Source: Microvelia longipes
Lineage: Eukaryota; Arthropoda; Insecta; Hemiptera; Veliidae
Direction: 5' to 3'
DNA length: 64,000 nt
Assembly (NCBI GenBank): GCA_018340805.1
Contig: JACMZG010001913.1
Location: forward strand, 15,727,861-15,791,860
Every line of letters starts with the position of its first letter. The stretch's first letter is position 1. The notes below the pieces were generated by a model. That model saw only the letters and a program-made list of their open reading frames with translations, did no database searches and was not told where the DNA came from. Position numbers and translations under genes: made by a program. Shown here one piece after another: positions 42,245 to 54,804 of this stretch.

Positions 42245-42700
42245 TCAAAGAAACAAATACTCAGAGTGATAACTTTGGTAAAATAACACAAAGCTGTCAA
42301 GTGTGACAGTTTCCAGTGGGTGCCAAAATGGTACTTACCTCTACTAGAGTCTCTTTACGGGGAGACTCCCCTATTCCTCTACAACCCCTGTCGGAGCCCA
42401 TATTTATAATACACCCTACAAACGGCGGGCATTTTTCAGTGACGTCATATTAAATCGCCTTATACAACACAGATAGTTAAATAATTTATACCATAGATAA
42501 TAATAATTACAACTTATTTTAAATTAATTTTACTTAATTTAAGACGAAATAGTAGAAAAATAATTTAATATTTACGTGAAATTATAATCATTATGAAAAA
42601 TTTAAAAAATGACATCACCAATGTTCAGTTATGCTACTAAACCACCCTGTGAATGATTAGAGCTGTTGTATTCCTTCCTCTAACTATTAGTCTCTTTGCC
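42245..42700 (-). mobile_element. hAT-like MITE relative (inverted to 4237-4608)
   Basis: It shares 'agagctgttgtattcc', 'aactattagtctctttg', 'cctctacaacccctgt' and 'aaacggcgggcatttttcag' with 4237-4608 in opposite orientation. The left terminus is degenerate. Confidence 0.6.
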
Positions 42701-42825
42701 CGCACTGGACGTCTCATCATGACATTTAAATCGATTACGTCATACTGGACCTTCGAACCCTATTATCTCTTCTCATGACTCTAATCTCCATCCTCGAAGG
42801 TACAAATTGGGAAACCCTCGTCTAT

Positions 42826-42965
42826 AAACTTCAGTTCAGATTTGTAAAGCATCGTATTTTCATCCATGATACATCCCGTAAGATGCCTTCCACAGTTGAA
42901 GCGAAATATCGGATTCTTTATCTACATTGAAGCGATTACCGTCGGAAGACCTATATCTTAAATCA
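42826..42965. repeat. Family C dispersed repeat fragment
   Basis: Second copy of the 1-165 family, with 'catccatgatacatcc' and 'gatgccttccacagttg'. Confidence 0.55.
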
Positions 42966-43028
42966 GAATATCTTCTAGATTAGTTTAAATTGGGCATTGG
43001 GTCTCTTCATGTAATGAGCACGTAAACA

Positions 43029-43150
43029 ATAGAACGAAATAAAAAAAGGCTCTTCACAATTAAAGATGTTTATTTACAATAAAGCAGAACGTTTTTATTG
43101 TAAATAAACATCTTTTACTGTGGAGTGACTTTTTATTATTTCGTTCTATT
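43029..43150. mobile_element. Foldback element, ~55-bp arms
   Basis: GAACGAAATAAAAAAAGG at the left is inverted at the right (TTATTATTTCGTTC). 'AAGATGTTTATTTACAATAA' pairs with its complement across a loop of about 10 bp. Arms are almost perfect, suggesting recent origin. Confidence 0.8.
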
Positions 43151-43239
43151 ACGATAGACTCCGTTTATGCTCATTCTAAAACATGTAAACAATGTTTCAT
43201 TACAATACGGCATGTATACGTACGATTACTTTGGATCAT

Positions 43240-43570
43240 GTGTGTCAGTAGCGTCGCGCAAGTAAAATCAGAAAAAAATGTTAACCGTGTGAGGATGAGT
43301 AAGTGATTAACTAAGGTATAAATGGAATTTTTAATTTCTGGGGACAAGCGAGTCAAGTTCAAATTTGTGTGGACAAGCGAGTCAAGTTCAAATTTATGGG
43401 GACAAGCGAGGGGACAAGCGACTCAAGTTCAAAGTTGTGGGTACAAGCGAGTCAAGTTCAAATTTGTGGGGACAAGCGAGTCAAGTTCAAATTTGTGGGG
43501 ACATTCCGATAAAGGCAGGAACACTTCCGAGGTACCCGATATTCGGTTTCTTTAGTTGGGTATACAGCAC
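43240..43570 (+). mobile_element. Family D 3' end with amplified 29-bp tandem repeat
   Basis: The 3' end ('cacttccgaggtaccc') is family D. Where other copies have one 'gacaagcgaagcgagtccgaa' segment, this copy has about five 29-bp units of GGGACAAGCGAGTCAAGTTC (43340-43503), one of them truncated. Confidence 0.7.
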
Positions 43571-43574
43571 TATA

Positions 43575-44020
43575 TACTTTGTGTTTGCTATTTAATACAA
43601 GAAAGTATATAAACAAAAAAAATTAAGAATAGCACATCAATACAACACTGAAAAAAGAGAAAGCATAGAATTAATGGTTTCTTTTTAAACAATAACAATA
43701 AGAGAAATGATTTGTTAGTCTTCATTTAACACTTCATATCAATAAAGAAATTTATAAATCGAACAAAACAACGATCCGTCATTTATTGTTTTGTTAAGTT
43801 GTCTGTAATTACAACTGTGTCGAATATTCGATACCTGTCGACGACGAGGCTAAACAAAAATTTAAATCTCTTTTACCATTTATCATTTTGTCAGAACTTT
43901 CAATTGTATTGTTTCTTATTGATTACTTTGTTTGAATGTTTTTGAAAAATAAGAATCAAGATTACATTTATTCAATATCGATAAAGGTTTTAAGAGTAAA
44001 ATTTAGGTTAAATGTGATGG
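43575..44020. other. Intergenic sequence
   Basis: AT-rich; no feature recognised. Confidence 0.5.
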
Positions 44021-44027
44021 AAAAATG

Positions 44028-44348
44028 CGTAGAGATATATACTGTATATACTAGAGGGGGCATAACCTATTTTAATACATTAAGAGTCCTGAAACATCTT
44101 TTAGAGGCTCTGTGTAACCTCATTGAAACCTCCTTTAAGAGTGAGTTGAGGTTTTAATAAATCAATTGTTTTCGGCTTCCCGCACATTGTTTGTGTTTTG
44201 ATTTGTATTTTTAACGTTCTTCTATATAAGTTATTGTAATTTTGTACTGATTATTTGATTGTATTTATAATCGAAGGTGCGGACAGGTTATTTTTTCGAT
44301 GTTTCACAATTTAGCCTATAGGGCCCGTCTTGTAATAATATCTCTATG
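44028..44348 (+). mobile_element. Family A MITE
   Basis: Left end CGTAGAGATATATACTG, right end TAATATCTCTATG. The interior matches 24441-24731 ('catttgaaacctcc' and 'aaatcaattgttttcggctt' type words). Flanks GGAAAAATG and GGAAAATG suggest a target duplication. The left end has a small duplication ('atatactgtatatacta'). Confidence 0.75.
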
Positions 44349-44392
44349 GAAAATGTTCCTTTATTGAATTTGATCGAACTTGCCGAAAGTGT

Positions 44393-44710
44393 GCCATTGA
44401 AGTAATGGTTTCCAACTGGAAGAGGTTTCTACCATTGAAGTAATGGTTTCCAACCTACCCCAACGGAAGAGGATTGAAGTAATGGTTCCAACCGGAAAGA
44501 GGTTTCTACCATTGAAGTAATGGTTCCAACCGAAGAGTTTCTACCATTGAAGTAATGGTTTCAACCGGAAGAGTTTCTACCATTGAAGTAATGGTTCCAA
44601 CCGGAAGAGGTTTCTACCATTGAAGTAATGGTTTCCAACCGGAAGAGGTTTCTACCATTGAAGTAATGGTTTCCAACCGGAAGAGGTTTCTACCATTGAA
44701 GAGGTTTCAA
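44393..44710. repeat. ~38-bp minisatellite, ~8 units
   Basis: Units contain ACCATTGAAGTAATGGT followed by 'tccaaccggaagaggtttct'. ACCATT pairs with AATGGT in each unit, so each repeat is a small hairpin. Unit lengths vary (35-38 bp). Confidence 0.9.
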
Positions 44711-46320
44711 GATGGTCTGCGGAACGTTTTAAGAGTTTTTTTTGAATGTTTTAAGAGTTTTTTATTAAAAAAAACACTTTAATAAATAAAAGATTAATGA
44801 AGTTATAGAGAATTTCGTACACTAAGTAGACTATTTTTCAAAGTAGAAACCTGTTTTAGTCTTGAAATGTTTTATACCTTATATTTGAGTGAATATTCTT
44901 AGAAAAAAATTCGATAATGTGCGGTGGCTCGAATGGCGTGAGTTAGACCTGTTTTAGTTTGATTAAAAGCCATTTCAGATGTCCCTGGTGACCATTTTAA
45001 GTGAACAGAAAAGTCGAAACCCCTTGTTAAATGACAATGAAAAACTTGAAAAACGGTCGGTAAACAAGACAATTAGTTGGATGTCGTTTTCGTGATAAGG
45101 GATCTCGGAATCGGATTTTGATCTTATTTTCAGGTTCTATTCGCCCCATACGAGCTACCTTTTTATTGAACATTAAACAAATCGGTTATTGTGGATGTAT
45201 ACACGTGTTTATAATGTTTAGGGAGAGGGGTCTAGTTGCTACTTGGAGGACTTCGAATCATTCACAGTGATTCGCAAATTTCTGTAGGTTAGGAACATCT
45301 GCAAATCACCAGATGGACTCTGCTGATATGCAGAAGGTAAACAAATAGATTTGGACTGTCTGCAATATACTAACCCGAACAGATTTGGACCAGTGAAAAT
45401 TATTTGATAGATATAAATATCCCAAGTAAAAAAATCCTAAAGTAATTATAACCTAAAGTAAAAGTAAAAAGTAATAAAAGTAAAGTAAGTAAAAGTAAAA
45501 AGTAAGAAAGTTAAAAAAAGAGTAAAAGAAGTAAAAAAAAAGTAAAAGTAAAGAAAGTTTTAAAAGTAATAAAACCTAAAATAATATAAAACCTATACCC
45601 TAAGAAAACCTTCCTCGTTAAAGTTAAACATTTCCCTAAAATTTCGACATTCCTAGTAAATTTCTTGTAGAATGCTTGTTGCTTTCCATATTTTTTTAAC
45701 CCATATTAGACCACCTTCTCTTTGTATTTTGCTTAGTCAGTAACTACCGATCTTTTGTTAGTTTTCATGATATTTAGACTCGAATTAGTCAAACAGTTCA
45801 ATGGCATTTCTTAAGATACTTAAGCCGCTTAGTAATTCCTATTTTTCAATTATTTTAGGAATGATAGACATAGGGATGCTTATTGGTCCATACTTGGCAG
45901 TTTCTTCTTTAATTAACGTAGAATTAACCTCACATAATAATGTTAATTTAGAATCTTCATTTGAAATAAAATATTTAATTTAGAGTCAAGGGTTACTTAA
46001 AACATTTTTTTCAAGTTCACAAACATTTATTATTCTTTTTTCGAAATGTTCTTTACGTCAGATAATGGACTTGGAAGATATCCAATTTCTTTAAATTTTT
46101 GATACAAGTTTTATTGTCATTTTGAATGGAATGTTCTACAATAAAAATAAATATATGACATAAAAATAAAATATGGGTTGCAAAGAAAGAAAGTTGCAAG
46201 AAAGTAAAATGACGAACGTATTTTGGGTATTGTAGGCGTCTACAAGGTTAAAGACTAAACCATAAAATCAAGCCAACTGTTAGATGAATGTCTTTTACCT
46301 TTTATTGAATTTTACGATTC
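44711..46320. other. Intergenic; AAGTAA-rich low complexity at 45415-45600
   Basis: Simple AAAGTAA-type sequence dominates 45415-45600. No gene supported. A 60-codon frame at 45801 has no other evidence. Confidence 0.45.
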
Positions 46321-46329
46321 TTTGAGACA

Positions 46330-46640
46330 CAATAACTTCGAACGGCTTTTTGGATCGAAATGAAACTTTGTACAAAATTCAAGCTTGTTAATTTCCAGAA
46401 CCCTATAGTTTATGAAATATGTGTGACGTCATTAACCCACAGTAATGACCCCACAAACATTTAAAAAATTCACAAATCTTCATAACGTGTCTAGATCAAT
46501 CTGAAATTCTTGACGCATGCACAACCACGTATGGTTAACAAGCATACGAAGTTACATTATATTATCAGTATTAATTCTGGTTTTATTGATTGACATGTGT
46601 ACTATAATATAAATATTCTGGGTATCATAATTATGGATCT
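46330..46640 (+). mobile_element. Family D middle fragment
   Basis: 'cattaacccacagtaatgac', 'ttacattatattatcagtatta' and 'ttgattgacatgtgtac' correspond to 52030-52170. Confidence 0.55.
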
Positions 46641-46644
46641 AAAT

Positions 46645-47640
46645 ACAGATAATACAGGTGAAATCTTAGTTTGGTATTTTATTACAAAAACTTTACTTTG
46701 CCTGTAAATGCACGGTGTAAATAAGAAGAAGTAAAAAAAGTATGAAGTAAGGAAATAGAACGTGTTATTTGTAAGTTGTTTTAATGCAAGAACAAAATAT
46801 GTTTATGGATGACTAGAAAAATACGTGTAATTAGAAAATTAAGTGCAACAAAATAAACAAAAGAAAAAGGATAATAGAACTATTAGTAACGCCAAGTAAT
46901 TATACAGTAATACTCTGATTTAACATTCTTTTAACGTAGTGGCTTGGTCAGGAGTAATCCGTATCTCTAGAAATAAGAAAAGTAAGAAAAATTCATTTTC
47001 CCGATGTAAGCTGGTGTCTAAAAAACATTCCTAAACCTTTTTTTAGCAATGTTAGGACTTAATATTATTAATTAATTCGTTATATAAATAATAATAATAT
47101 TATTATTAATATATTAGGACTTAATAAATATCCTTAACCTTCACTGAATTAAAAGAATATCTTACCTCCTACGAGGTAAAATATTTTTTACATTGTAGCG
47201 GCTACACTTGTTCTAAGATATGATGATTAGTAGCCCTTGTGTGTTAGGTTATTATCTTTATATTAGTCTTGCTTAGACCTCATGTTACGTCCGGACACCG
47301 AGAGGTGCAGAAGTATTTGTTCGCCCTCGTAAGAAAATCGGCAAGACATCAAGTATTAAGTATAATGCACTACTGATCTCCATACGTTAAGTACTTATTA
47401 TTTTTATTGTTAATTAATAATGATTGGATCATTTCAAACAAATACAGTTTTTATATTTTGAGCTATATTTCTGTCCAGGACCCATTTCTTCGATGTTATC
47501 GTCCTTAGACGTTACAACATACAAGGGTAATAAAATAAACAATTATATACTAAGTTATTGAAAGTACTGCAAAATCAAAACACTACCGTTTTTAGCGCTA
47601 CAATCAAACTTAACAACATTACTAACTTCAAAATATCTGT
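46645..47640. other. Intergenic sequence
   Basis: AT-rich; TAATAATATTATTA palindromic tract near 47090. No gene seen. Confidence 0.45.
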
Positions 47641-47649
47641 TCGTTATTA

Positions 47650-47985
47650 AAAACATTGAAAATGGGTGATGGGTAAAATGGGTGAATTTTGAAAAATTTT
47701 ATTTTAATTTTTTTATGGAAAAATTGTCTTAGGGACAAGTTGTACAAGTTTATACTGTCTTGGGGACAGTATAAATTTTAATAAGAATACTTTTTTTTCG
47801 AAAAGTCAAAATTAAGCCTACTTTACTCTTTGTCCTTTTTTTCAAAAATTGCAGTTTTTAAGTCTACTGTTAAAAATAAGAAAAATAAAAAAATCTTTAA
47901 AAACATGCAGGAACTTTTATCAAGAACGACTTTTTTTCAAAATATGAAATTTTCTTCATTTACACGGGAACACTCTGTGTATACA
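47650..47985 (+). mobile_element. Long-TIR MITE (family K), partial copy
   Basis: It matches the right half of 1069-1730: 'aaaagtcaaaattaagccta', 'aaaacatgcaggaactttta', 'atttacacgg'. The right end is degraded (ACACTCTG). Confidence 0.65.
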
Positions 47986-48005
47986 CACCACACCCACACA
48001 CACAT

Positions 48006-48017
<12 letters not shown>

Positions 48018-48065
<48 letters not shown>

Positions 48066-48079
48066 TGTATGTATGTATG

Positions 48080-48152
<73 letters not shown>
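48018..48152. repeat. (TA)n / (GTAT)n microsatellite
   Basis: Two TA tracts separated by a GTAT-rich patch, preceded by a CA-rich run. Confidence 0.95.
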
Positions 48153-49086
<934 letters not shown>

Positions 49087-49229
49087 AGAGACTTCCTTCC
49101 TGGAAGCAAACCCTAATTCATGTTTTGCAAAACTCGTTAGTATCAAATAATATATGTTTTTCTTGCCAAGCATGATGGTGGTAAGAGAGCACCACTCGTC
49201 TCTGGTAAATATTTCACATTATATTCTTA

Positions 49230-49410
49230 GGAATTATAATTGAGGATCAGAGTGAGTTCAGGCTCTATCGGCGCCCAGATGAGTTAGACGTTACAAAACA
49301 GAGTGGGACATGACATTATATCGAGCCATTAATGACGACGAATGTCGAATGATGGAACAGTTCCTAGATGTAGCATTGCGTTTTGCATGTTACATTTTCT
49401 AGTTTATCTC
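49230..49410. repeat. Family H dispersed repeat
   Basis: Inverted relative of 41446-41640; 'gttcctagatgtagcattgc' is shared. Confidence 0.5.
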
Positions 49411-49414
49411 AAAC

Positions 49415-49920
49415 AATTATAATGTATTTTTTATAATTCTACAACACTATTTAAATTAAATAGGATGACTAAGTAGACTGGGGCGTCAAGGTAGACTAGG
49501 TTCATACACTTGCCTTTTATCTACGATATAATACCCGTCTCATCAGCATATAGACAATGAAATTATTTTTTTTAACTTTAGTTCATGGTTTAGTCAATGT
49601 TTGATAAGAAAATTAAAAAAATTGAATTTTTATTAATTTTAATTATCCAGTTAAATGTACTCAAAATCTTCTTTTGCATTTGATGCAACTGTTTATTTTA
49701 ATTGCAAATTACTATCAAATACATAAATATTAAGAAAGTGCAAAGATTTTGAAAGGAAATGAATTCCTTACGGGACACCCAGGTAGAAAATACTGAACAC
49801 AATTATATCAACATATCCTTAAACAATGTCCTTTTGTATGTAAATATTATTTTTAAATCAATATTTGATTTGAATTTTTTATACTGTTGACTTACTTACA
49901 ATGTTTCATACGGCTATAGA
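49415..49920. other. Intergenic sequence
   Basis: No feature recognised. Confidence 0.5.
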
Positions 49921-49922
49921 AC

Positions 49923-50083
49923 GACACACGGCTAAAATCAGTTGACACCGCGAAAGAAAAGTGTTGAGAAACCAATAAGGTTGGCATTATTTAATATTTA
50001 GGGCGTGATTTAACACCCAGGTCTAATCTCATTGATTCGCTCGCATTATTTTTCCACCCTGTCGATTAATTTAGCCGTGTGTC
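49923..50083. mobile_element. Family F MITE (copy 1)
   Basis: GACACACGGCTAAAATCAGT at the left; 'aatttagccgtgtgtc' inverted at the right. 161 bp. Related to 60134-60286. Confidence 0.75.
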
Positions 50084-50339
50084 TTAGTATAGCGATAGAG
50101 TTGCCTCAGCAACTCACGACCAACGCAAAAGACTTGACGACTTTTAGTTGCTGTGTGATATTTGTGATAAATTGACATGATATAATTTAATATAAGAGGC
50201 CTTCTGCCTCTTAGCCACTACGCGGTGTGTGCGCAGGAGGCCGCTTCGCAGCCACATAGTTGTTATCCTATATCAGTTCTCCATATGACTAGTTTATTTA
50301 AGTGGAATACTGGCACGATATAAGCTAATTTTCAAATGT

Positions 50340-50780
50340 ATTTATAAAATTCGTATATGTCAATTAATAGCACTGGAACTAATGCTGATAACACTATGTA
50401 CTTCGTACTTTTGTTAGCTATAAATAGTAGTCATATATGTACACATAGAACATGTGTAACAAAATTCAGCCCGATCTAAACATTTTTTGAAGATTTGTGA
50501 TTTTTTTAAATCCTTGTGGGGTCATTATTGTAGGTTAATTGCGTCAAACATACTTCTTGTATTTAAATTAATTTAACTTGCACTCAAGTAATTTGTATTA
50601 TACTTTTTGTATTATGTATGTTATATTATGCAATATTTATTTAAATTTAATAAGTAAAAGAATGTAAATTTAAAATAGTCGGGTACGAGGTACCTCGGTT
50701 AATTCTTCATAGCTTCAGACTTGCTTTGCTCGTTCTCAGAACGCCATGATTTTCCAAAGCTTAAGGTAGAATTGATTCGG
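50340..50780 (-). mobile_element. Two family D fragments, minus orientation
   Basis: 50350-50560 matches the middle ('aactaatgctgataaca', 'gtcattattg'). 50683-50780 matches the 3' end ('gggtacgaggtacctcgg', 'gacttgctttgctcg'). The order shows they are separate insertions or a rearranged copy. Confidence 0.55.
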
Positions 50781-50789
50781 TTTCGCTGT

Positions 50790-51590
50790 GCTCCACCTCG
50801 AGAATAAAATGGTTATCCGAAGCCCAAAAACAGGCCTTAATACGGTTTTTTGCTCCCTTTTAAAAGTTAATTTTTTCTCCCTCCTAGTGGAAAAAATAAA
50901 TTTGCGCGACAAACGTTGAAAACGCGATGGGCAATCTTAATGTACAGAGGGGAAATTAAAGCGGAACCTTTCATTATTCATTACTAACTCATTTCTATGG
51001 TAACGGTTCTTTCTTAAAATATTTTAGAAGTTTGATTTTAAACAAAACATTCGCTAAATACTGAAACTTTCTTTTTTTAAACAAATAAAGGTACACAAAT
51101 TGTTTTATTAACCTTTAAACTATTTATTTACACAAACAATAGATAATGTATTAATTTTTAGATTATAAAATTATACGTAGTTAGAGATATAATTTGTGTG
51201 GGATTATAAATTATTAATAATTTAATTTTTAGTAGTTTATGAAAATTAAGTCCATTTTTTGTTAAAACAACATTAATTTTTAATTGCTTGTTAAAATTAA
51301 GATATTTTTGTATTGCTTGTAAAGAATAATTTTTAATTGGTGCTTCTTAAGAGTGCTTGTATGAACAGAATTTGATAACTTCATTATTAGACAGAACGTT
51401 ATGAAAATAATTCTTAATGACTTAATTAACAGATAGATTGCAATGGGGTTGCCTTCCTGATAGGGGGGGGGGGTTGAAAATTCATGAATTTTTAAGATTC
51501 AAAAATGAATCTTAAAAATAAAAACGAAGGAACTAAAAACGAAATCTCTGTCAATCTTGGATGAAACATGACCTTAGCAAGATTTTTGTT
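50790..51590. other. Intergenic sequence
   Basis: No gene seen; a run of 10 G lies near 51465. Confidence 0.45.
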
Positions 51591-51600
51591 CATTGTTGCT

Positions 51601-52548
51601 TTTTACTTTTCCTCATTTATACCGTAGGTATAGTATAGGAAAAGTAAAAAATCCGAAACCGGGACAAAAACGAAAATATGCGTTTCAGGCGTTTTTAAGG
51701 CCTCCTGAGAGGTTTTCACAAATTTGTCTGTCCGAATGTGTGTGTGTGTATGTCTGTTATCATCATAGCGCCCAGTGTATTCATGATATAGAGTTAAAAC
51801 TTCATGTATTTTATCTTGTTCATTTATTTTGTTTGTTATGTAGGCACTGATGATGACCGTTAACGGTTGAAAGTCGGCTTTGTTATTAGTAATTATAATG
51901 AGTGGAGAGACGAAAACTTGTTTAGTTTTATTTCTTCTTATCATAGCACTCCACAGCTCAATCCATCATATAGTTAAAACTTGGTTCAAAATCAGTGTAC
52001 TGCTGTAGTTTTGCTATTCGGAAAATTATTTTTCATTAACCCGCAATAATGACTGCAAAAATTTTGAAAATCATAAAACGCGAGATTTAGCACGAATGGG
52101 GTTATATATAAGACATATGTGCTATGTTTTATTACATTATCAGCATTAGTTTAATGTTTTTCGAATGACTTGTGTACGTTTTTTAAAAAATTGTAAAATA
52201 TCAGAAAATGATTCAATTGAGTTTAAATTTAGTACAAGTGTATATCTTTACGTCATAAATAAGTACACAAAGTTTTGTTTCAATACGATAAGTACATCCG
52301 TAATTTTTGTTGGATCATAAAAATTAAGAAGCATTGAGCGTGGTCAGTGCTGTATTGGTGACCGCTGAGAATGAAATGGATGCATTTACTATCTGAGGAC
52401 GAGCGAAGCGAGTCCGAAGACATGTTGCAGTATAAATTTGGCGTATTGTATATTCTGAGGACGATCGAAGCGGGTCCAAAGCAGGGAGGATGAGCGTAAC
52501 GAATTCGATATGATGAGGAAACGTTCCGAGGCACCCCGTACCCGATTT
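51601..52548 (+). mobile_element. Family D element, fullest copy (~950 bp)
   Basis: It starts 'cctcatttataccgtaggta' and ends 'ccccgtacccgattttta'. It contains all blocks seen piecemeal elsewhere: 'atccgaaaccggga', 'ctgttatcatca', 'aacccgcaataatgac', 'cattatcagcattagt', 'aagcattgagcgtggtca', 'gcgaagcgagtccgaagaca'. A family E-like fragment is nested at 51838-51930. No coding frame, so it is non-autonomous; no TIR or target duplication was recognised. Confidence 0.7.
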
Positions 52549-52756
52549 TTATTTTACGTATATATCTCTTGAGTTTTACGTAAATGTCAAGAAGTTAAGA
52601 TACTTCTGTGATTGATCACCAATGTGAATGTGTCCAAAAATAATTTTCTTTTTGGAGCGTCTAGAATGTTATGCATATTAATTTATAAATGTTATGCGTG
52701 TAATAATTTGAAGAACACTATATGTGTAATTTTATAATGGAAGTTCGTTAAAAATC

Positions 52757-53480
52757 ATGATCTCAAATTTCATAAGCTCATTTCCCTTTGGAAGGTCGTT
52801 GAAAAAATTATTTGTAATGACGGATATGGCACCATTAATTTCTGATAATAGATATTATCTACCATATCTATTATTATATAGATATTATGTCAGTGATCGA
52901 TCTCCTGTATCCCTTAAACATGGTAATGACGTCGCTTCCATAAGGTTCACGATGGCTCTCAAAGTTGCCCCTGTAAGGTTCATCATCCTTGCTGACACTA
53001 CCATTCGATTTATAATTGGTTTTGTTACAATTTTGCGCCTGTCAGGTCTTCTCTGTGGCGGTTCCGATCATAGAATATAAAAGTATACTCCTTACATCGC
53101 GCATGTCAGGTTCATCTTTCTTTTTGTTGGTATTGATTCATTTATAAATCCATCTGTATAGCGTTAAAGTGGAAGTTGAACTAAACAAACGCGTCTTTAG
53201 GACACAACCAATTATAAATCTATATTTAGATATTTATCAATTGCTAACAAATAATAATTGATAGCGCTTCTGATTTATGATTTGTGCATGCTGTCTAACG
53301 TCCATTAAAATAATTTTTGTTAATTAGGGGCTATTTCCGATTTTTTTTATGATTTGTTAGCTCCTGATGTCCTGTTCGTCATGATATAATTTTGTTTAAC
53401 GCATTTTGTGCTAGATTTATGAGTTTGACCATTAGATTTATAATTTTGTTTGCTCCCTACGTTGTGGCCGAGATAATTTT
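52757..53480. repeat. Degenerate short-period repeat region
   Basis: 'atttataattttgtt', 'atttatgatttgttagctcc' and 'gtcaggttcatc' variants recur through this stretch. A 107-codon frame (52757-53080) crosses the first part but has no recognisable domain. Confidence 0.35.
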
Positions 53481-53619
53481 CCTCTTTGATGAAAATGCTG
53501 ATACAAATATTACTAACATCATCTTAATGATTTTACTCTTTCCCAATGAGGCATCTTTACTCGAAAAGTAATATACTCTAAAAATAAGCTCATTTTTTAT
53601 CCAAAATTCGCTACAAATA

Positions 53620-54197
53620 CAGGGTTCGGCAGGGAGGTATGGATGATTTGAAAAAATAGCTACACACTCATTTTCAAATGAAACTAAAATTTTATTATTT
53701 CAGTGTGTACCTTGGATGATACCATTATGAAAATTAAAGAGGAAAAAAAAAATATTGATTATGTACGAAAAATAACATCTGATAAGTGGTGTCTGTTTTT
53801 TTCCACACACTCCTGTAGACGTTGTGAGAAGTTGACCTGACACTTGGTGTCTATTTTTTATGCGGCTACCTCAAATCACGTGTATACATACACAAACCAC
53901 GTACACTTGAAGCCCTAAATGAAGCAATAAATCAAGAAATTCGAGCAATACCACCTCGAATGCAACAGAAGAGTATGGACAACTTCTCACCACGTATACT
54001 GAAGTGTGTGGACAAAAACGGACACCACTTATCAGATGTTATTTTTTGTACATAATCAATGTTTCATTTTTTTTCCTCTTTAATTTTCATAATGGCATCA
54101 TCCAAGGTACACACTGAAATAATAAAATTTTAGTTTCATTTGAAAATGAGTGTGTAGCTATTTTTTCAAATCATCTATACCTCCCTGCCGGACCCTG
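53620..54197. mobile_element. Tc1/mariner-type foldback with TA duplication
   Basis: The left end CAGGGTTCGGCAGGGAGGTA is inverted at the right ('cctccctgccggaccctg'). TA flanks both sides (53618-53619, 54198-54199). The arms pair over about 217 bp (53620-53836 with 53981-54197), so the right arm's transposase sequence is also present inverted in the left arm. 578 bp. Confidence 0.85.
53855..54055 (+). pseudogene. C-terminal remnant of DDE transposase
   Basis: An open frame of about 66 codons ending in TAA at 54053-54055. It starts with a GYLKSRVY segment, followed by KPRTLEALNEAINQEI, then MDNFSPRILKCVDKNGHH and LSDVIF. This matches the typical C-terminus of insect IS630/Tc1/mariner-superfamily transposases ('WGYLK..VY..KPRTLEEL...I', 'R...C...NG.H..'). 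The catalytic DDE part and the N-terminus are missing, so it is inactive. The family Trp before GYLK is Cys here. Confidence 0.75.
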
Positions 54198-54204
54198 TAT
54201 ATAG

Positions 54205-54570
54205 ATATTGATTATTTTCAATTAATACGATTTTCAATTACGAAAAAGAAACTTTTTAATTTCAATTAATTACTAGGGGATGAGATATAGGTTGTTGTAT
54301 ATTAATAAACTCTTTTGTTATATTATTACTACACCTATTTTCAATGTAAAGTAATTCGATAATAACTATTAATTAAAGAATCAAGATATTATGTATAATT
54401 AATTATAGATATAACACTAATAGTTTGACTCTTAAGCGTCTTAATTGCATTTTCTTTTAACACAGCGCCATATTGTAAGATTTTTCAAATCCATGTATCA
54501 ATTTAACTATTAGAATATGTATCAAATTGCTACAATTTGCTGAACATTAATAAGGTTGATTTTTGTTCCT
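54205..54570. other. Intergenic sequence
   Basis: No feature recognised. Confidence 0.5.
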
Positions 54571-54574
54571 AGTT

Positions 54575-54800
54575 TCTATCAGATCCTAAAAGCACACATA
54601 GTACTGACAGAGCTTAGTAAAAACCGATTCGATGGTCTTAAAAAACTTAAAACGGATAGTTCAGGTATAATCTTATTTTAGAATTTTCGAAAAAAGAGTA
54701 AACACATTTATTTATTTAACAAGGTAACGGAATTACTCCCGATTATATTACTTTGTCTACATACCTACGGTATTAATGAGGTGAAGTAAAACTTATTTAG
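54575..54800 (-). mobile_element. Family D 5' fragment
   Basis: 'acatacctacggtattaatg' and 'ttaaaacggatagttc' match the family D 5' end in reverse. Confidence 0.5.
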
Positions 54801-54804
54801 CCTT

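Noticed and set aside
45801..45983. 60-codon hydrophobic + strand frame
   Set aside because: No signal anchor, splice site or similarity; consistent with chance in AT-rich DNA.
52757..53080. 107-codon + strand frame
   Set aside because: It has no recognisable domain, lies in a region with degenerate internal repetition, and has no supporting splice or promoter signals.
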